Shown piece after piece: positions 40,702 to 50,725 of a DNA stretch of 64,000 nt; position 1 is the stretch's first letter; each line of letters opens with the position of its first letter. The stretch is taken from positions 1 to 64,000 of the forward strand of contig NZ_LUTR01000008.1 of assembly GCF_001597725.1 (NCBI RefSeq), in the 5' to 3' direction. The stretch is from Neptuniibacter marinus. Lineage in GTDB: Bacteria > Pseudomonadota > Gammaproteobacteria > Pseudomonadales > Balneatricaceae. The translations under genes and the position numbers were made by a program. The notes beneath the pieces were generated by a model. That model made no database searches. It saw nothing but the letters and a program-made list of their open reading frames with translations, and was not told where the DNA came from.

Positions 40702-41733
40702 TTAGTTGTGCTTATGCAGCTCTTCGTTCAACTCGATGGCAGATTTGTTGGTTTTAACTTCAATGCGGCCATTTTGAGAGTTACGACGGAACAATAGATC
40801 AGGCTTACCTGCTAGTTCAGCAGCTTTCACTGTGCTGACTTCGTTATTTTGGTCATCAAGGATAGTGACTTTAGAGCCTGCTGTGACATAAAGGCCTGCT
40901 TCTAAGGTACAGCGATCGCCCATAGGTAAGCCTAGGCCAGCATTTGCGCCTAGTAGGCAGTTTTCACCTACAGAGATCACAACATTGTTACCGCCAGAAA
41001 GTGTACCCATAGTAGAACAGCCGCCGCCAAGATCGGAACCGTTGCCTACTACAACACCCGCAGAGATACGGCCTTCAATCATACTGACGCCTAGTGTACC
41101 TGCATTGAAGTTCACGAAACCTTCATGCATGACCGTTGTGCCTTCACCTACGTGAGCGCCTAAACGAACACGGATAGCATCGCCAATACGAATACCTGTT
41201 GGTACAACGTAATCTGTCATTTTAGGGAATTTATCTACAGAAGTAACACTTAAAATACGACCTTGGGCGCGGGCAGCAAGTTGACGCTTTGGTAGGTCAT
41301 CTAAAGAGATTGCGCCTTCGTTAGTCCAAGCCACGTTAGGAAGTAGACCAAAAATTCCTGTCAAGTTAATGCCGTGTGGTTGTACTAAACGATGTGATAA
41401 TAGGGTCAGCTTTAGATAAGCTTCGGCAGTAGATGATGGTGCTTCATCTGTTTCTAAAATACACAATACTAGTGCTTGGCTTGTACCTTCTAAAATCTCG
41501 ACAACTTCGGCTTGGGCTTCAGCATTAACTGAAAGAAAGGCCGCTTCAAGGTCTTTAAGTTGAGATTCTTTAATTTCTATTGCCGCATTGCCGCCTTGGT
41601 AACCTACTTTCTCAGCAACGGCGTTTACGATGGCATCATCAGCGTTAAGTAGGGGTACGTTGTAATAAACTTCAAGTAACTCGCCCGCTGAGGATTTTGT
41701 TCCTACACCTAAGCCGAATGCAAAATTAGCCAT
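40702..41733 (-). CDS. dapD: 2,3,4,5-tetrahydropyridine-2,6-dicarboxylate N-succinyltransferase
   Basis: 343 aa, the long DapD form found in Pseudomonas and relatives. The C-terminal half is a left-handed beta-helix with hexapeptide repeats (GEGTTVMHEGFVNFNAGT, GISAGVVVG-like GRISAGVVVGNGSD, NCLLGANAGLGLPMGDRC). It succinylates tetrahydrodipicolinate using succinyl-CoA. CGGAGAT precedes the ATG with good spacing. Gene order on the minus strand is dapC, yffB-like, dapD, dapE, so most of the succinylase branch is in one cluster. Confidence 0.97.
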   Translation of the reverse strand: MANFAFGLGVGTKSSAGELLEVYYNVPLLNADDAIVNAVAEKVGYQGGNAAIEIKESQLKDLEAAFLSVNAEAQAEVVEILEGTSQALVLCILETDEAPSSTAEAYLKLTLLSHRLVQPHGINLTGIFGLLPNVAWTNEGAISLDDLPKRQLAARAQGRILSVTSVDKFPKMTDYVVPTGIRIGDAIRVRLGAHVGEGTTVMHEGFVNFNAGTLGVSMIEGRISAGVVVGNGSDLGGGCSTMGTLSGGNNVVISVGENCLLGANAGLGLPMGDRCTLEAGLYVTAGSKVTILDDQNNEVSTVKAAELAGKPDLLFRRNSQNGRIEVKTNKSAIELNEELHKHN

Positions 41734-41778
41734 GTTGATCTCCGATTCTTAAAATTATTTATTCGTTATGCCTGTGAC

Positions 41779-42126
41779 TTATATGTCAAACAGAGCGGAA
41801 TATTCTGTGTCTTTAAAACCTACCAAACGAACGCTTCCTGTATCAATTAACGGTCGTTTTATCATGGCAGGGTATTCAAGCATCAAGCTAATAGCTGATG
41901 TTTCATCAATCGCTTTTTTTATCTCTTCAGGTTGTTGGCGCCATGTAGTGCCACGCTTATTAAGTAAAGTTTCCCAACCTAATTCTGATACCCAATTTTT
42001 TAATTGGGTTTCGTCTAAACCATCTTTTCGGTAATCATGGAAGCGGTACTCTATCTGGTTGGCTTCTAGCCATTTACGCGCTTTTTTGATCGTGTCGCAG
42101 TTAGGTATGCCGTACATCGTAATCAT
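41779..42126 (-). CDS. ArsC/Spx-family reductase (YffB-like)
   Basis: 115 aa thioredoxin-fold protein. The motif [16 protein letters not shown] with a single active-site Cys, then [12 protein letters not shown] and a C-terminal MIKRPLID, are the marks of the ArsC/Spx/YffB group. In many proteobacteria this gene is a neighbour of dapE or dapD. The activity of YffB is uncertain (a glutathione-dependent thiol reductase has been suggested). AGGTAGG precedes the start. Confidence 0.92.
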   Translation of the reverse strand: MITMYGIPNCDTIKKARKWLEANQIEYRFHDYRKDGLDETQLKNWVSELGWETLLNKRGTTWRQQPEEIKKAIDETSAISLMLEYPAMIKRPLIDTGSVRLVGFKDTEYSALFDI

Positions 42127-42140
42127 AAATTGCCTACCTT

Positions 42141-43337
42141 TTATAGTGCTTCAATATAGCTACGAATACGTTGTGCTGCTTCGACGCATTCATCCATTGT
42201 TGCAACTAAGGCCATACGTACATAGCCTGCGCCGGGTACTATGTTGTCAGTTGTTCTAGATAGATAGCTGCCAGGTAGTACAGTAACGTTTTGTGATGCA
42301 AATAGGCCTTGTGCAAATTTATCATCGGCAATCGGTGTTTTTGCCCATAAGTAGAAGCTGGCTTCTGGTTTTTTTACATCCATTACTGGTTCTAAGATTT
42401 TTATAACGGCGTCGAATTTGTGTCGATACTGATCTCGGTTATCTAAAACGTGATCTTCATCGGACCATGCTTCTATAGATGCCAGTTGATGTTGAATCGG
42501 CATAGATGAACCGTGATAAGTACGATAGGAGAGGAAAGGGGTTATTAATGCTGTATCTCCAGCAATAAAGCCAGATCTCAATCCTGGTAAGTTTGAGCGT
42601 TTAGATAGGCTGTGCATAACTACACAATTTTTGTAATCGTCACGACCTAGCTCGGCGCACGCCTGAAGAAGCCCTACAGGTGCTTGCTCTTCATTTAGAT
42701 ATATCTCTGAATAGCACTCATCAGATGCAATAATAAAGTCATACTGGTCTGAAAGTTGGATCAGTTTTTTCAGGGTTTTTAAGTCGGTGACTGCACCCGT
42801 TGGGTTACTTGGGGAACAGATAAATAGTAATTGGCAGCGCTGCCATACGTCTTCAGGTATTGAATCGTAATCTGGAATAAAGCCATTCTCTTCTAGGCAA
42901 TTCAGATAATAAGGCTTCGCACCCGCGAGGTATGCTGAACCTTCATAGATTTGGTAAAAGGGGTTAGGTGATAAAACTAATGCTTCAGGTGAACGGTCTA
43001 CAGCGCATTGAGTAAATGCAAAAATCGCTTCACGGGTTCCATTTACGGGTAATACATTGTCTTCTGCGTTCAGACTACCTTCTGTAAGCTTGAAACGACG
43101 GGTGCACCAATCGGTAATAGCTTGGCGCAGTTCAGGCAACCCTTTGGTGGTGGGGTAGTTAGCCAGCTTTTCCATATTTTTAATTAAACACTCTTGCACA
43201 AACGGTGGTGAAGGGTGCTTAGGCTCACCAATAGACAATGCAATATGATCTAAATCAGCCGGTGGAGTCACTTCTGCCTTTAGTGCAGTGAGTTTTTCGA
43301 AAGGATAAGGCTGTAGCAGGCTAAGGTCGCGATTCAT
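42141..43337 (-). CDS. dapC: Succinyldiaminopimelate transaminase
   Basis: 398 aa class I/II aminotransferase. It contains [37 protein letters not shown] and the PLP lysine region [15 protein letters not shown]. The motifs and dap neighbours identify DapC, which makes N-succinyl-diaminopimelate from the keto acid and glutamate. AAGGAT precedes the ATG at good spacing. It is the first gene of the dap run; the upstream 700 bases hold no intact gene. Confidence 0.95.
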   Translation of the reverse strand: MNRDLSLLQPYPFEKLTALKAEVTPPADLDHIALSIGEPKHPSPPFVQECLIKNMEKLANYPTTKGLPELRQAITDWCTRRFKLTEGSLNAEDNVLPVNGTREAIFAFTQCAVDRSPEALVLSPNPFYQIYEGSAYLAGAKPYYLNCLEENGFIPDYDSIPEDVWQRCQLLFICSPSNPTGAVTDLKTLKKLIQLSDQYDFIIASDECYSEIYLNEEQAPVGLLQACAELGRDDYKNCVVMHSLSKRSNLPGLRSGFIAGDTALITPFLSYRTYHGSSMPIQHQLASIEAWSDEDHVLDNRDQYRHKFDAVIKILEPVMDVKKPEASFYLWAKTPIADDKFAQGLFASQNVTVLPGSYLSRTTDNIVPGAGYVRMALVATMDECVEAAQRIRSYIEAL

Positions 43338-44047
43338 ACTGATCCTTGAGTTCCTATATTTAAGGCGATAGATGAAAATGGAAATGCAGAAAATAGGAGC
43401 GAAATTATACCTTAACTATCCCCAATCTGCGAATAGGCTACGTTATATGTTGTTTAACTGAACGCTGCGTATGGGCGCTATTTTGTGAAAAGGTTTCTCT
43501 AGTCTCTGCCCTTTATAGGGAGCACTGGTTTTGACTTTGATTTATAAGACCTTTTGTCCAACTTATAAAAAACACTATGCTGCAATATGAAGATAAATAT
43601 AGGTTGGTTTTTGTTACTGAATGGTGATGTTTTATTTGTAACTTAGGTCAGTATATTTTTTCGATTTTTATAAAGGCATTGTTATGTATATAGATAGAGG
43701 AACTTATCCTCGAATAGATACGTACCTGCCTGCTGAGGTGTGGATGTTTGCTGGATTGAGTGTTGGCGTTAGGTTGATAAAACTTAGTTTGGTAGGATGT
43801 TCGTTGAAGGCGGTAAGGCGGTAGAGTTACTGCAGCCACTGGTTGACGGAGTTCCTTTGGAGTTATACCTGCATTTTGGCCTGAATCAGTATCCTTTACA
43901 CTGTCATTGTTGAGTGGTTTATCAGCATCGACAATCCCAAGGCTGTATACAGTTGGGATTGTCCTTGTTGAGTATCGATGATAGAGCCTTAGCGTTACTT
44001 CAACAGTATATTTCTGAACAGTTAACTTAATGGATATATAGCCAGAT
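43338..44047. other. Intergenic region with a decayed open frame
   Basis: About 710 bases between divergently read dapC (leaving) and the RND pump gene end. The first 340 bases show nothing coding. The rest holds a plus-strand frameshifted coding-like stretch listed separately. Confidence 0.5.
43684..44030 (+). pseudogene. Frameshifted remnant of an unidentified gene
   Basis: Protein-like segments alternate between two frames: MYIDRGTYPRIDTYLPAEVW (frame of 43684), then FVEGGKAVELLQPLVDG and LELYLHFGLNQYPLH (frame of 43797), then VEWFISIDNPKAVYSW (first frame again), then SIDDRALALLQQYISEQLT ending at TAA 44030 (second frame). The switches fit several small indels in one old gene of about 115 codons. 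I cannot name the family. Chance open frames are the alternative. Confidence 0.4.
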
Positions 44048-47000
44048 TTATCCTCCTAGCTCTGGTTTGTCTGCTGTGACCGGTGTGTTGTGATCTTTCA
44101 TATTTAATCTGCCACGTGTTGATTCAATAATGGTTAGGGTTGCAGGGACAAATAACAGGATCAGCGCCGTACCGTAAGCTAAGCCGAAGACAATGGATAC
44201 CGCCATAGGAATTAGAAACTGCGCTTGTAGCGAGGTTTCAAATAATATGGGAGTGAGTCCTGCTATAGTGGTGAGTGATGTTAATAGTACGGCTCGTAAA
44301 CGCTGACAAGCTGCTTCAATCAACGCTTCTTTGATGGCGACTCCTTTTTTGCGTAAGCCCTGATAGAAAGTGACTAATACGATGGAGTCGTTGATTACAA
44401 TGCCGGAGAGGCCAAAAAAGCCAAATAGGGACAGAATTGTCATACTCATCCCCATAAAAGCATGGCCAAGAATAGCGCCAGTCAGGCCTAAAGGAATAGC
44501 AAGCATTACAGAAATCGGCCAGCTGTAAGAGGAGAACACCCAAGCTAAGATTATGAAAATTAATGTTAAAGCGAGCATTAAACCTAGTTTCATATCATCT
44601 AAGGTTTCTCGCTGGCTTTTATTTTTACCTTCGAAGCTTGCTGAAACACCGTACTGAGCAAGTATCTGATCAAGTTTGCTCGATTTTAGATCGGTGATGA
44701 TCTCATCTGCATTGGCGATGGCTTCATCCAAATCCGCCGTTACTTTGATGGATAGTTGGCCATCGACACGGGTTAAGGTATCTAAGCCTTGTTTGGCGCG
44801 GAAGCTTACAACATTACTCAGTGGCGTCGTGCCCCCATCGGGTAGTACAACGGGGAGTTGTTCAATAATACTAAGGCGATCTCTTTCCTCCTCCGGTAGC
44901 TGAATGCGTACTTCTATTTCGTCTTGGCCTTGATAGAAGTTTTGCACCTCTAAACCATCAAATGCTGCACGTAGCTGGCGGCCTACTGCATCTAAGGTCA
45001 GCCCTGCGGTTTTACCGGCGGGGGTTAGTTCGTAAATTAGTTGTGATTTTCCATAAGGCAGGTCATCGTCAATGTTGCTTAAACCTACATAGCTTTTTAA
45101 CAGAGACTGAAGATCCAAAGAGGCTTGCTTTATATCGTGGATATCATTGCCTGCGAGTTTTACCTCGATAGGTTTTCCAGGAGGTCCACTTGTTGCCACA
45201 TCAATGGTGAACTTTTCAATGCCGGCTGGTACGGTGATCCGTTTGCGCCACTCTCGGTTAAATTCTGTGGTACTCATTTCACGGTCGTCCCCTGGCTCTA
45301 ATTCCACTAACAGTGAGCCGAATTCATCGCCACTATTGCCGGAGGCGGAGGTACGCGAAAAGGAGGCACTACGTAAACGTTGGAAGGCGACTTTAATATT
45401 ATCACCGCCAAGCTCTTTATCTGTTTCCTGCAAGGTGATATCCAAATGGCGGACAAACTTATCCACTGTCGCTGAGTCTGTTCCTGCGCTGAATTGCACG
45501 TTGGCTGTCATTGTGTCGCGTTCAACCGCAGGGAAAAAAGTGAATTTGACCTTACCACCAAGAATCAGTGCTATGGCTAAAATAAACATCCCTAGTGCGG
45601 TTGCTATGGTGGTCCAGCGGAACTCTACCGCTTTAGTAACGAGTCTCCTAAAAGGCCCATCTTTAAATTGGTTAAAACCGTTGTCTAGTCGAACACGTAG
45701 TTTAGATGGATGTAAATCTTTTATGTTCTTAATACTGTGGTGAAGGTGGCCTGGGAGAATGAGAAAGCATTCAACTAATGAGGCTAAAATAACGCAGATG
45801 ACTACGGTGGGTATATCTATAAGGATGTTCCCAATAGTCCCACCAATCATGAGCAAAGGTAAAAAGGCGGCTATAGTGGTCAATGATGAGGCTATTACAG
45901 GGGCGAGCATGCGATGTGCTCCACCAATGGCGGCGTTTAATCCACTTTCTCCCATTTGGACATGAGTTAAGGTGTCCTCTCCCACAACAATAGCGTCATC
46001 AACGATAATACCTAACGCCATAATCAACCCAAATAGGCTGATCATATTAATGCTCCCACCAATGGCATAAAGTACCGCTAAGGTAGCCATAAATGAAACC
46101 GGAATACCAATAGTGACCCAAAAGGCAACGCGGGCATTGAGGAATAGGAAAAGGATGCAAATAACTAAGATTAAACCGCTAATACCGTTTTTTAAGAGGA
46201 GGTTGATACGTTGTTTGACCGGTTGCCATTGTTCATCATAGGCGATCATTTGTATGTCAGCGGGTAGTGTCGGTCGCGTTTTTTCTAACCAATTATTGAG
46301 AATTTTTGCAGATTTAAGGGTGTCTTGGGTTTCTGTGCGGCGAAGCTGTAACATCGCTGCAGGTTCGCCTTGATATTGTAGTAGTACTTGACTGTCTTTG
46401 GCTTTTAAGGAGATCTCCGCAATATCGCCTAGGCGGATTAAACGTCCATCTTTATCAGTAATAATGGGAAGCTGTCGAAAACCCTCTACATCGCGTTGTT
46501 GATTTAAACTGCGTATTTGCCGTGAACCATCGCCTTTAGCTGCGGTGCCTGCTGGCAGATCTAAACTTCTTAATTTTATGCTCTCAGCGACTTGCCCCAT
46601 GGTCATATCTAGCTCATGTAATTGAGCTGCCGGAAACTCGATGCTGATTTGTTGGTCAGGTAGGCCGATAAAATCTATCTTGTTAATACCTAGTGCTAAA
46701 AGCTCTTGTTCAAAGCGGTGCGCAAAGGTTCGTAACTCCTCCAATGTGCCTTTTTTACTGCTAAGAATTAAGCTGGCAATTTGCTCGTAGCGGATAACAC
46801 GCTGAACTAAAGGCTCCTCAATATCACTAGGTAATTCATTACGCACACTATCTATTTTCTGTTTGACTTCATCTAACAAAAAATCAACGTCGGTGTCTTC
46901 ATCAACCTCGATACGAATAGATGCGGAGCTTTGTTGAGCCGTGGAATAGAGGGTGTCTATGCCAGTAAGAGATTTAAGTTCCTCTTCGATGGGTAAAATG

Positions 47001-47212
47001 ATAGAGCTGGCAATATCCTCAGCAGCGGCACCACTCCAGATGACTTGTACTGTTATTACATCTAGCTCAAAGGTAGGAAAGAACTGAGTATTAAGCTTCT
47101 TTATACCCCAAACTCCCGCCAATATCATTAGCAGCATAAATAAGTTGGCAGCTACTCTATGGGTTGCAAAAGAGGCGGTTATATTTTGTAGCGAACCATT
47201 GTACTTACTCAT
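44048..47212 (-). CDS. RND efflux pump, inner membrane permease
   Basis: A 1054-aa resistance-nodulation-division transporter with twelve predicted membrane helices and two large periplasmic loops. Helix 4 holds the proton-relay pair in GIIVDDAIVVGED, and the opening (RVAANLFMLLMILAGVWGIKK, QFFPTFELD) is typical of the HAE1-type group distinct from AcrB. It exports hydrophobic or amphipathic compounds with the adaptor encoded just upstream (8-base overlap). No outer membrane TolC-type gene or local regulator is adjacent. Substrates cannot be read from sequence. Confidence 0.94.
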   Translation of the reverse strand: MSKYNGSLQNITASFATHRVAANLFMLLMILAGVWGIKKLNTQFFPTFELDVITVQVIWSGAAAEDIASSIILPIEEELKSLTGIDTLYSTAQQSSASIRIEVDEDTDVDFLLDEVKQKIDSVRNELPSDIEEPLVQRVIRYEQIASLILSSKKGTLEELRTFAHRFEQELLALGINKIDFIGLPDQQISIEFPAAQLHELDMTMGQVAESIKLRSLDLPAGTAAKGDGSRQIRSLNQQRDVEGFRQLPIITDKDGRLIRLGDIAEISLKAKDSQVLLQYQGEPAAMLQLRRTETQDTLKSAKILNNWLEKTRPTLPADIQMIAYDEQWQPVKQRINLLLKNGISGLILVICILFLFLNARVAFWVTIGIPVSFMATLAVLYAIGGSINMISLFGLIMALGIIVDDAIVVGEDTLTHVQMGESGLNAAIGGAHRMLAPVIASSLTTIAAFLPLLMIGGTIGNILIDIPTVVICVILASLVECFLILPGHLHHSIKNIKDLHPSKLRVRLDNGFNQFKDGPFRRLVTKAVEFRWTTIATALGMFILAIALILGGKVKFTFFPAVERDTMTANVQFSAGTDSATVDKFVRHLDITLQETDKELGGDNIKVAFQRLRSASFSRTSASGNSGDEFGSLLVELEPGDDREMSTTEFNREWRKRITVPAGIEKFTIDVATSGPPGKPIEVKLAGNDIHDIKQASLDLQSLLKSYVGLSNIDDDLPYGKSQLIYELTPAGKTAGLTLDAVGRQLRAAFDGLEVQNFYQGQDEIEVRIQLPEEERDRLSIIEQLPVVLPDGGTTPLSNVVSFRAKQGLDTLTRVDGQLSIKVTADLDEAIANADEIITDLKSSKLDQILAQYGVSASFEGKNKSQRETLDDMKLGLMLALTLIFIILAWVFSSYSWPISVMLAIPLGLTGAILGHAFMGMSMTILSLFGFFGLSGIVINDSIVLVTFYQGLRKKGVAIKEALIEAACQRLRAVLLTSLTTIAGLTPILFETSLQAQFLIPMAVSIVFGLAYGTALILLFVPATLTIIESTRGRLNMKDHNTPVTADKPELGG

Positions 47213-48491
47213 CTTTTAGCCCCTTTGTTTCAGGGGATGTAAACTCTTTAACACGTAAACCGGTAATCGCATTGGGTAGCTGTGTTGTTACTATAGAATC
47301 CCCAGCTTGAAGGTCAGGGCTAGTAATTAGGACTATGGGGTTGTTATCGGCGTCAGTACTATCCCCAATACGTTCAATTTGAACCGAAACTAAACGATCA
47401 TCCACAACCTTGTATACCTTATTTAAACCATAGAGCGCGGTAGGGGGAACAGGAATGACTTTAGTGGTTGCAGGGAGCGTAACACTAATCGCCAAAGAGC
47501 GGCCCAGTTCTGGTTGATAATCCTGTTTTTGTATACTAAAAAATACGTCAACCCCTGCGCGTCCACTATTAACTGCAGCGGCGATACGTTCTAAATTGAG
47601 CTCAATGGTGCGATTGTCGATCGTACCGGTTGCTGCAATCTCTTGTAATGAGTTTTTGTTTCTCAATAAAGGAAGAATACGATTAGGAATTTGTGCGCGG
47701 ACTTCTAAACGATCTAAACTGTAAAGCTCAACAATAGGATCCCCAGCACGAACGCGATCCCCTGGGGATACACTTAAACTTGCTACTCGGCCGCTAAAAG
47801 GTGCGTGGATTTTGGTGCGCGAAAGATCAAGTTTAGCTGCATCTAAAAGACTCGTTGTACGCATGAGCTGGGATTCTAATTGACGTAAACGATTTGGATG
47901 GTCAGCTATTGATTGTTCCCGTTGCGCAATAGATAAAGCTTGCTGTTGATAATCACGACGGGCTGAATCCAGTTGTTCTTGGCTTGTTAGTTTGCGTTTG
48001 ATTAGATTTTCATAACGTTGAACCGTCTTGAGGCGTAGCTGCTGTAAGTTCTTTTCGATTTTTAGAGATTTTAGATCGGTCTTGTGACGTACTTTTTCGG
48101 TTTCAATCTGAGCGATAGTATTATCGACATCGGCTTGTCGTTGTTGAACTAGTAATTGTGTATCACTATCGTCAAGTTGGACCAGAAGTTCATTTGGGTT
48201 AATAGCGCGCCCTTCATCGGTATAAACGTCTTTGACAAATGCAGTGACTGCTGCGGTTATTTTACTGACACGTGGAGATTCTACTTTGCCATAAAGTGTG
48301 AGCACGGGTTGATGGAGTCCAAGCGCTGCTGGCACTGTACTTATGCTCCATATCTTTTCCGTCGTAGGGCGAGAGGGTGCTTGGGGCTTGGTCATCATCA
48401 GGAAAGCGAACACGGCAATGGCGGCCCCAATAATAAGTAGAGGTAGAATCCATTTTAAGTGGGTGTTTTGTTTTACTTTCACTTCGGTCAT
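47205..48491 (-). CDS. RND efflux pump periplasmic adaptor (MFP/HlyD family)
   Basis: 428 aa membrane fusion protein. It has an N-terminal membrane anchor (WILPLLIIGAAIAVFAFLMM), a lipoyl-like half (VTAFVKDVYTDEGRAINPNE), a long coiled-coil hairpin (about 120-215), the second lipoyl half (TKIHAPFSGRVASLSVSPGDRV) and beta-barrel domains. It bridges the permease and an outer membrane channel. The stop overlaps the permease start by 8 bases, so the two are coupled. Confidence 0.93.
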   Translation of the reverse strand: MTEVKVKQNTHLKWILPLLIIGAAIAVFAFLMMTKPQAPSRPTTEKIWSISTVPAALGLHQPVLTLYGKVESPRVSKITAAVTAFVKDVYTDEGRAINPNELLVQLDDSDTQLLVQQRQADVDNTIAQIETEKVRHKTDLKSLKIEKNLQQLRLKTVQRYENLIKRKLTSQEQLDSARRDYQQQALSIAQREQSIADHPNRLRQLESQLMRTTSLLDAAKLDLSRTKIHAPFSGRVASLSVSPGDRVRAGDPIVELYSLDRLEVRAQIPNRILPLLRNKNSLQEIAATGTIDNRTIELNLERIAAAVNSGRAGVDVFFSIQKQDYQPELGRSLAISVTLPATTKVIPVPPTALYGLNKVYKVVDDRLVSVQIERIGDSTDADNNPIVLITSPDLQAGDSIVTTQLPNAITGLRVKEFTSPETKGLKDE

Positions 48492-48535
48492 GTCATTTCC
48501 GTATTCAGGCAGTAAGCATGTTTATTATGTGAACG

Positions 48536-48549
48536 GGCTAATATTAGCC
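48536..48549. promoter_or_regulatory. Perfect palindrome upstream of the RND operon
   Basis: GGCTAATATTAGCC is a perfect 14-bp palindrome 45 bases before the adaptor start codon, in the probable promoter. It may be a repressor site. Confidence 0.35.
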
Positions 48550-48724
48550 GAACCCTATATTAATGATCATTTATCGTTTCGTATATCTACAATCTTTGAA
48601 ACTATGTACTTAGTATCGATGTTTATGGAATAGTGAGTATGACCACCGAAGATTGTGATTGTTCACGTTGCCGCTTTAGATTGTGCTAACGTGCTATTAA
48701 TTATGACCATGAAAAGGAGTTTGT

Positions 48725-49576
48725 ATGCATACTGATAGTGTACGCTGCTTAAACGCAACTGGATTTCACAATATGGTATATCACGAATGGGGTAGTCGTG
48801 ATAATGCTCGTGTGCTTGTGTGTGTGCATGGATTGGCGCGAAATAGCCGTGATTTTGATGAGTTGGCTTTAGCTTTGTCTCGCGAATATCGAGTGATCTG
48901 CCCTGATATTGTTGGGCGAGGAGCAAGCGAGTGGCTACCTTCAGGTCAAACTTATGATATTCCCCAGTATTTAAGTGATATGACGACCCTACTAGCCCGT
49001 TTAAATGTAGATACAGTGGACTGGATTGGAACATCGATGGGTGGGATTATCGGGATCTGTTTAGCGGCCCTGCCTAATTCCCCGATTAAACATTTAGTGC
49101 TGAATGATATTGGTGCTTTTGTGCCAGCTACTGCGTTACAGCGTATTGCCGAATACCTAGGCGATAAGCATTTTCAAAGCTTGTCGGATGTTGAGCAGTA
49201 TATGCGCAGTACCTATCTGTCATTTAACAACCTAACTGACAAGCAGTGGCGTCACTTAGCAAAGTATGGCTCACGGTTACAGGGTAATGGTGAATATGCC
49301 TTGCACTATGATCCCGCGATTGCTGAAGCTGCTAAGCATAGTTGTAGTGATGATGTTGACCTTTGGCCTTTCTGGTCGGCTATTAAAATCCCTCAGTTAT
49401 TAATCTGGGGTGAGGAATCAGATGTGTTGCCAGAAAAGACGGTACGAGCTATGCAGGCGAATGATCAGCTGGAGTTATTCACTATACCTAGAATAGGGCA
49501 CGTTCCCTCTTTGATGGAGCGCCCACAGATTGAAAAAGTTAAGATGTGGTTGCGTGAACAACATAGACATAATTAA
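48725..49576 (+). CDS. Alpha/beta hydrolase
   Basis: 283 aa alpha/beta-fold enzyme. HG oxyanion segment VCVHGLARNSRDFDELA, nucleophile elbow IGTSMGGIIG (Ser near residue 102), a late acid in LLIWGEESDVLP and the His in RIGHVPSLMERP complete the triad. The substrate is unknown. AAGGAG precedes the ATG. It lies 42 bases before the glycerate kinase gene and may share its transcript. Confidence 0.9.
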   Translation: MHTDSVRCLNATGFHNMVYHEWGSRDNARVLVCVHGLARNSRDFDELALALSREYRVICPDIVGRGASEWLPSGQTYDIPQYLSDMTTLLARLNVDTVDWIGTSMGGIIGICLAALPNSPIKHLVLNDIGAFVPATALQRIAEYLGDKHFQSLSDVEQYMRSTYLSFNNLTDKQWRHLAKYGSRLQGNGEYALHYDPAIAEAAKHSCSDDVDLWPFWSAIKIPQLLIWGEESDVLPEKTVRAMQANDQLELFTIPRIGHVPSLMERPQIEKVKMWLREQHRHN

Positions 49577-49618
49577 AGCACTGCCTACTATATTTGAGCG
49601 GACTATAAAGGAGTTTAG

Positions 49619-50638
49619 ATGAGCGTACTAACACGTTGGCCACAAGATCAGCTTTGTTTAAGTGACCAAGAGCGTAAAGATGCAGTAGATGCGGTAGAGA
49701 AAGCTTTTGCCTCAACGCTTGAATCCTTGAAAGTGGATATTGGGCTAGTCGATATGTTTGAAGCGATTTATGTTCCTTTAGGGGCATGGCTAGCTTGTAG
49801 AAAACGACAGAAAACAGGCCCGCTTGTCATCGGCATAAACGGAGCGCAAGGGGCGGGAAAATCAACCCTATTTAATTTACTAGAAGTGATTCTTACTGAA
49901 GGTTTTAATTTTAAGGTTGTTGGCTTTTCTATAGATGATCTCTATAAAACCTATGATGAGCGCGTTGAGCTGTCGGAAGCCGTACACCCTTTATTGCGTA
50001 CAAGAGGGGTCCCAGGCACTCATGATGTTGAGTTGGGAATAGAGATTCTTAATTCGTTAAAAAATAGTGATGAGCATACCGTCACTAAGATTCCCGTTTT
50101 TGATAAATCTACAGATGACCGTTGCCAAGCAGCGGTTTGGCAAGAGTGGGTTGGGCCTGCTGATATTATCGTCTTTGAAGGGTGGTGTGTCGGTGCAGAT
50201 CCGCAAAAAGCGGATGCTTTATTAGAACCGATTAATGAGCTTGAAAGGGATAAAGACTCCAGTGGTTTATGGCGTGATTATGTTAATGCGCAACTATCCG
50301 GTGTTTATCAAGATCTTTTCTCCATGATAGAGGTACTTATAATGTTAAAAGTACCGAGCATGGATGCGGTTTTTGAGTGGCGTTCACTACAAGAGAAAAA
50401 GTTAGCGGAGCGGGTCAAATATATTTATGACACTCAACAGCCAACCGAGCATTTACGGATTATGAATGAAGAGCAAATTAAGAGCTTTATTCAGCACTAC
50501 GAGCGGTTGACTCGGCATATGTTGGAAGAGATGCCAGATCGTGCCGATATATCCCTGTTTTTGAATAAAAATCATAAAATTTCAGAGATAAGGATTAATA
50601 GCCCACTCAAATATTGTGGGTTAAAGTCTAATAGCTAA
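49619..50638 (+). CDS. D-glycerate 3-kinase family P-loop kinase
   Basis: 339 aa. Walker A is INGAQGAGKST (about residue 78), with SIDDLYKTYDERVEL, LLRTRGVPGTHDVELG, PVFDKSTDDRC and FEGWCVGADP, matching plant-type D-glycerate 3-kinase and the yeast YGR205W/E. coli YggC group. It likely phosphorylates glycerate to 3-phosphoglycerate; related members may use other substrates. AAGGAG precedes the ATG. Confidence 0.88.
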   Translation: MSVLTRWPQDQLCLSDQERKDAVDAVEKAFASTLESLKVDIGLVDMFEAIYVPLGAWLACRKRQKTGPLVIGINGAQGAGKSTLFNLLEVILTEGFNFKVVGFSIDDLYKTYDERVELSEAVHPLLRTRGVPGTHDVELGIEILNSLKNSDEHTVTKIPVFDKSTDDRCQAAVWQEWVGPADIIVFEGWCVGADPQKADALLEPINELERDKDSSGLWRDYVNAQLSGVYQDLFSMIEVLIMLKVPSMDAVFEWRSLQEKKLAERVKYIYDTQQPTEHLRIMNEEQIKSFIQHYERLTRHMLEEMPDRADISLFLNKNHKISEIRINSPLKYCGLKSNS

Positions 50639-50674
50639 GCTTCCTAATAATCGATGTAGAGGGCTTAGCTTTTC
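50633..50674 (+). terminator. Possible terminator after the glycerate kinase gene
   Basis: AGCTAAGC (50633-50640) can pair with GCTTAGCT (50663-50670), followed by a short T run. The loop is long at 22 nt. Confidence 0.4.
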
Positions 50675-50725
50675 AGTTAAATGATAGGCTAGTGCTGGGT
50701 AAAAAAGGGCTATGCTTATGGTCCG

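Noticed and set aside
45147-45743. Plus-strand open frame of 198 codons inside the RND permease gene
   Set aside because: It is antisense to a clear RND coding sequence, and its composition (S, P and L rich) is typical of a shadow frame.
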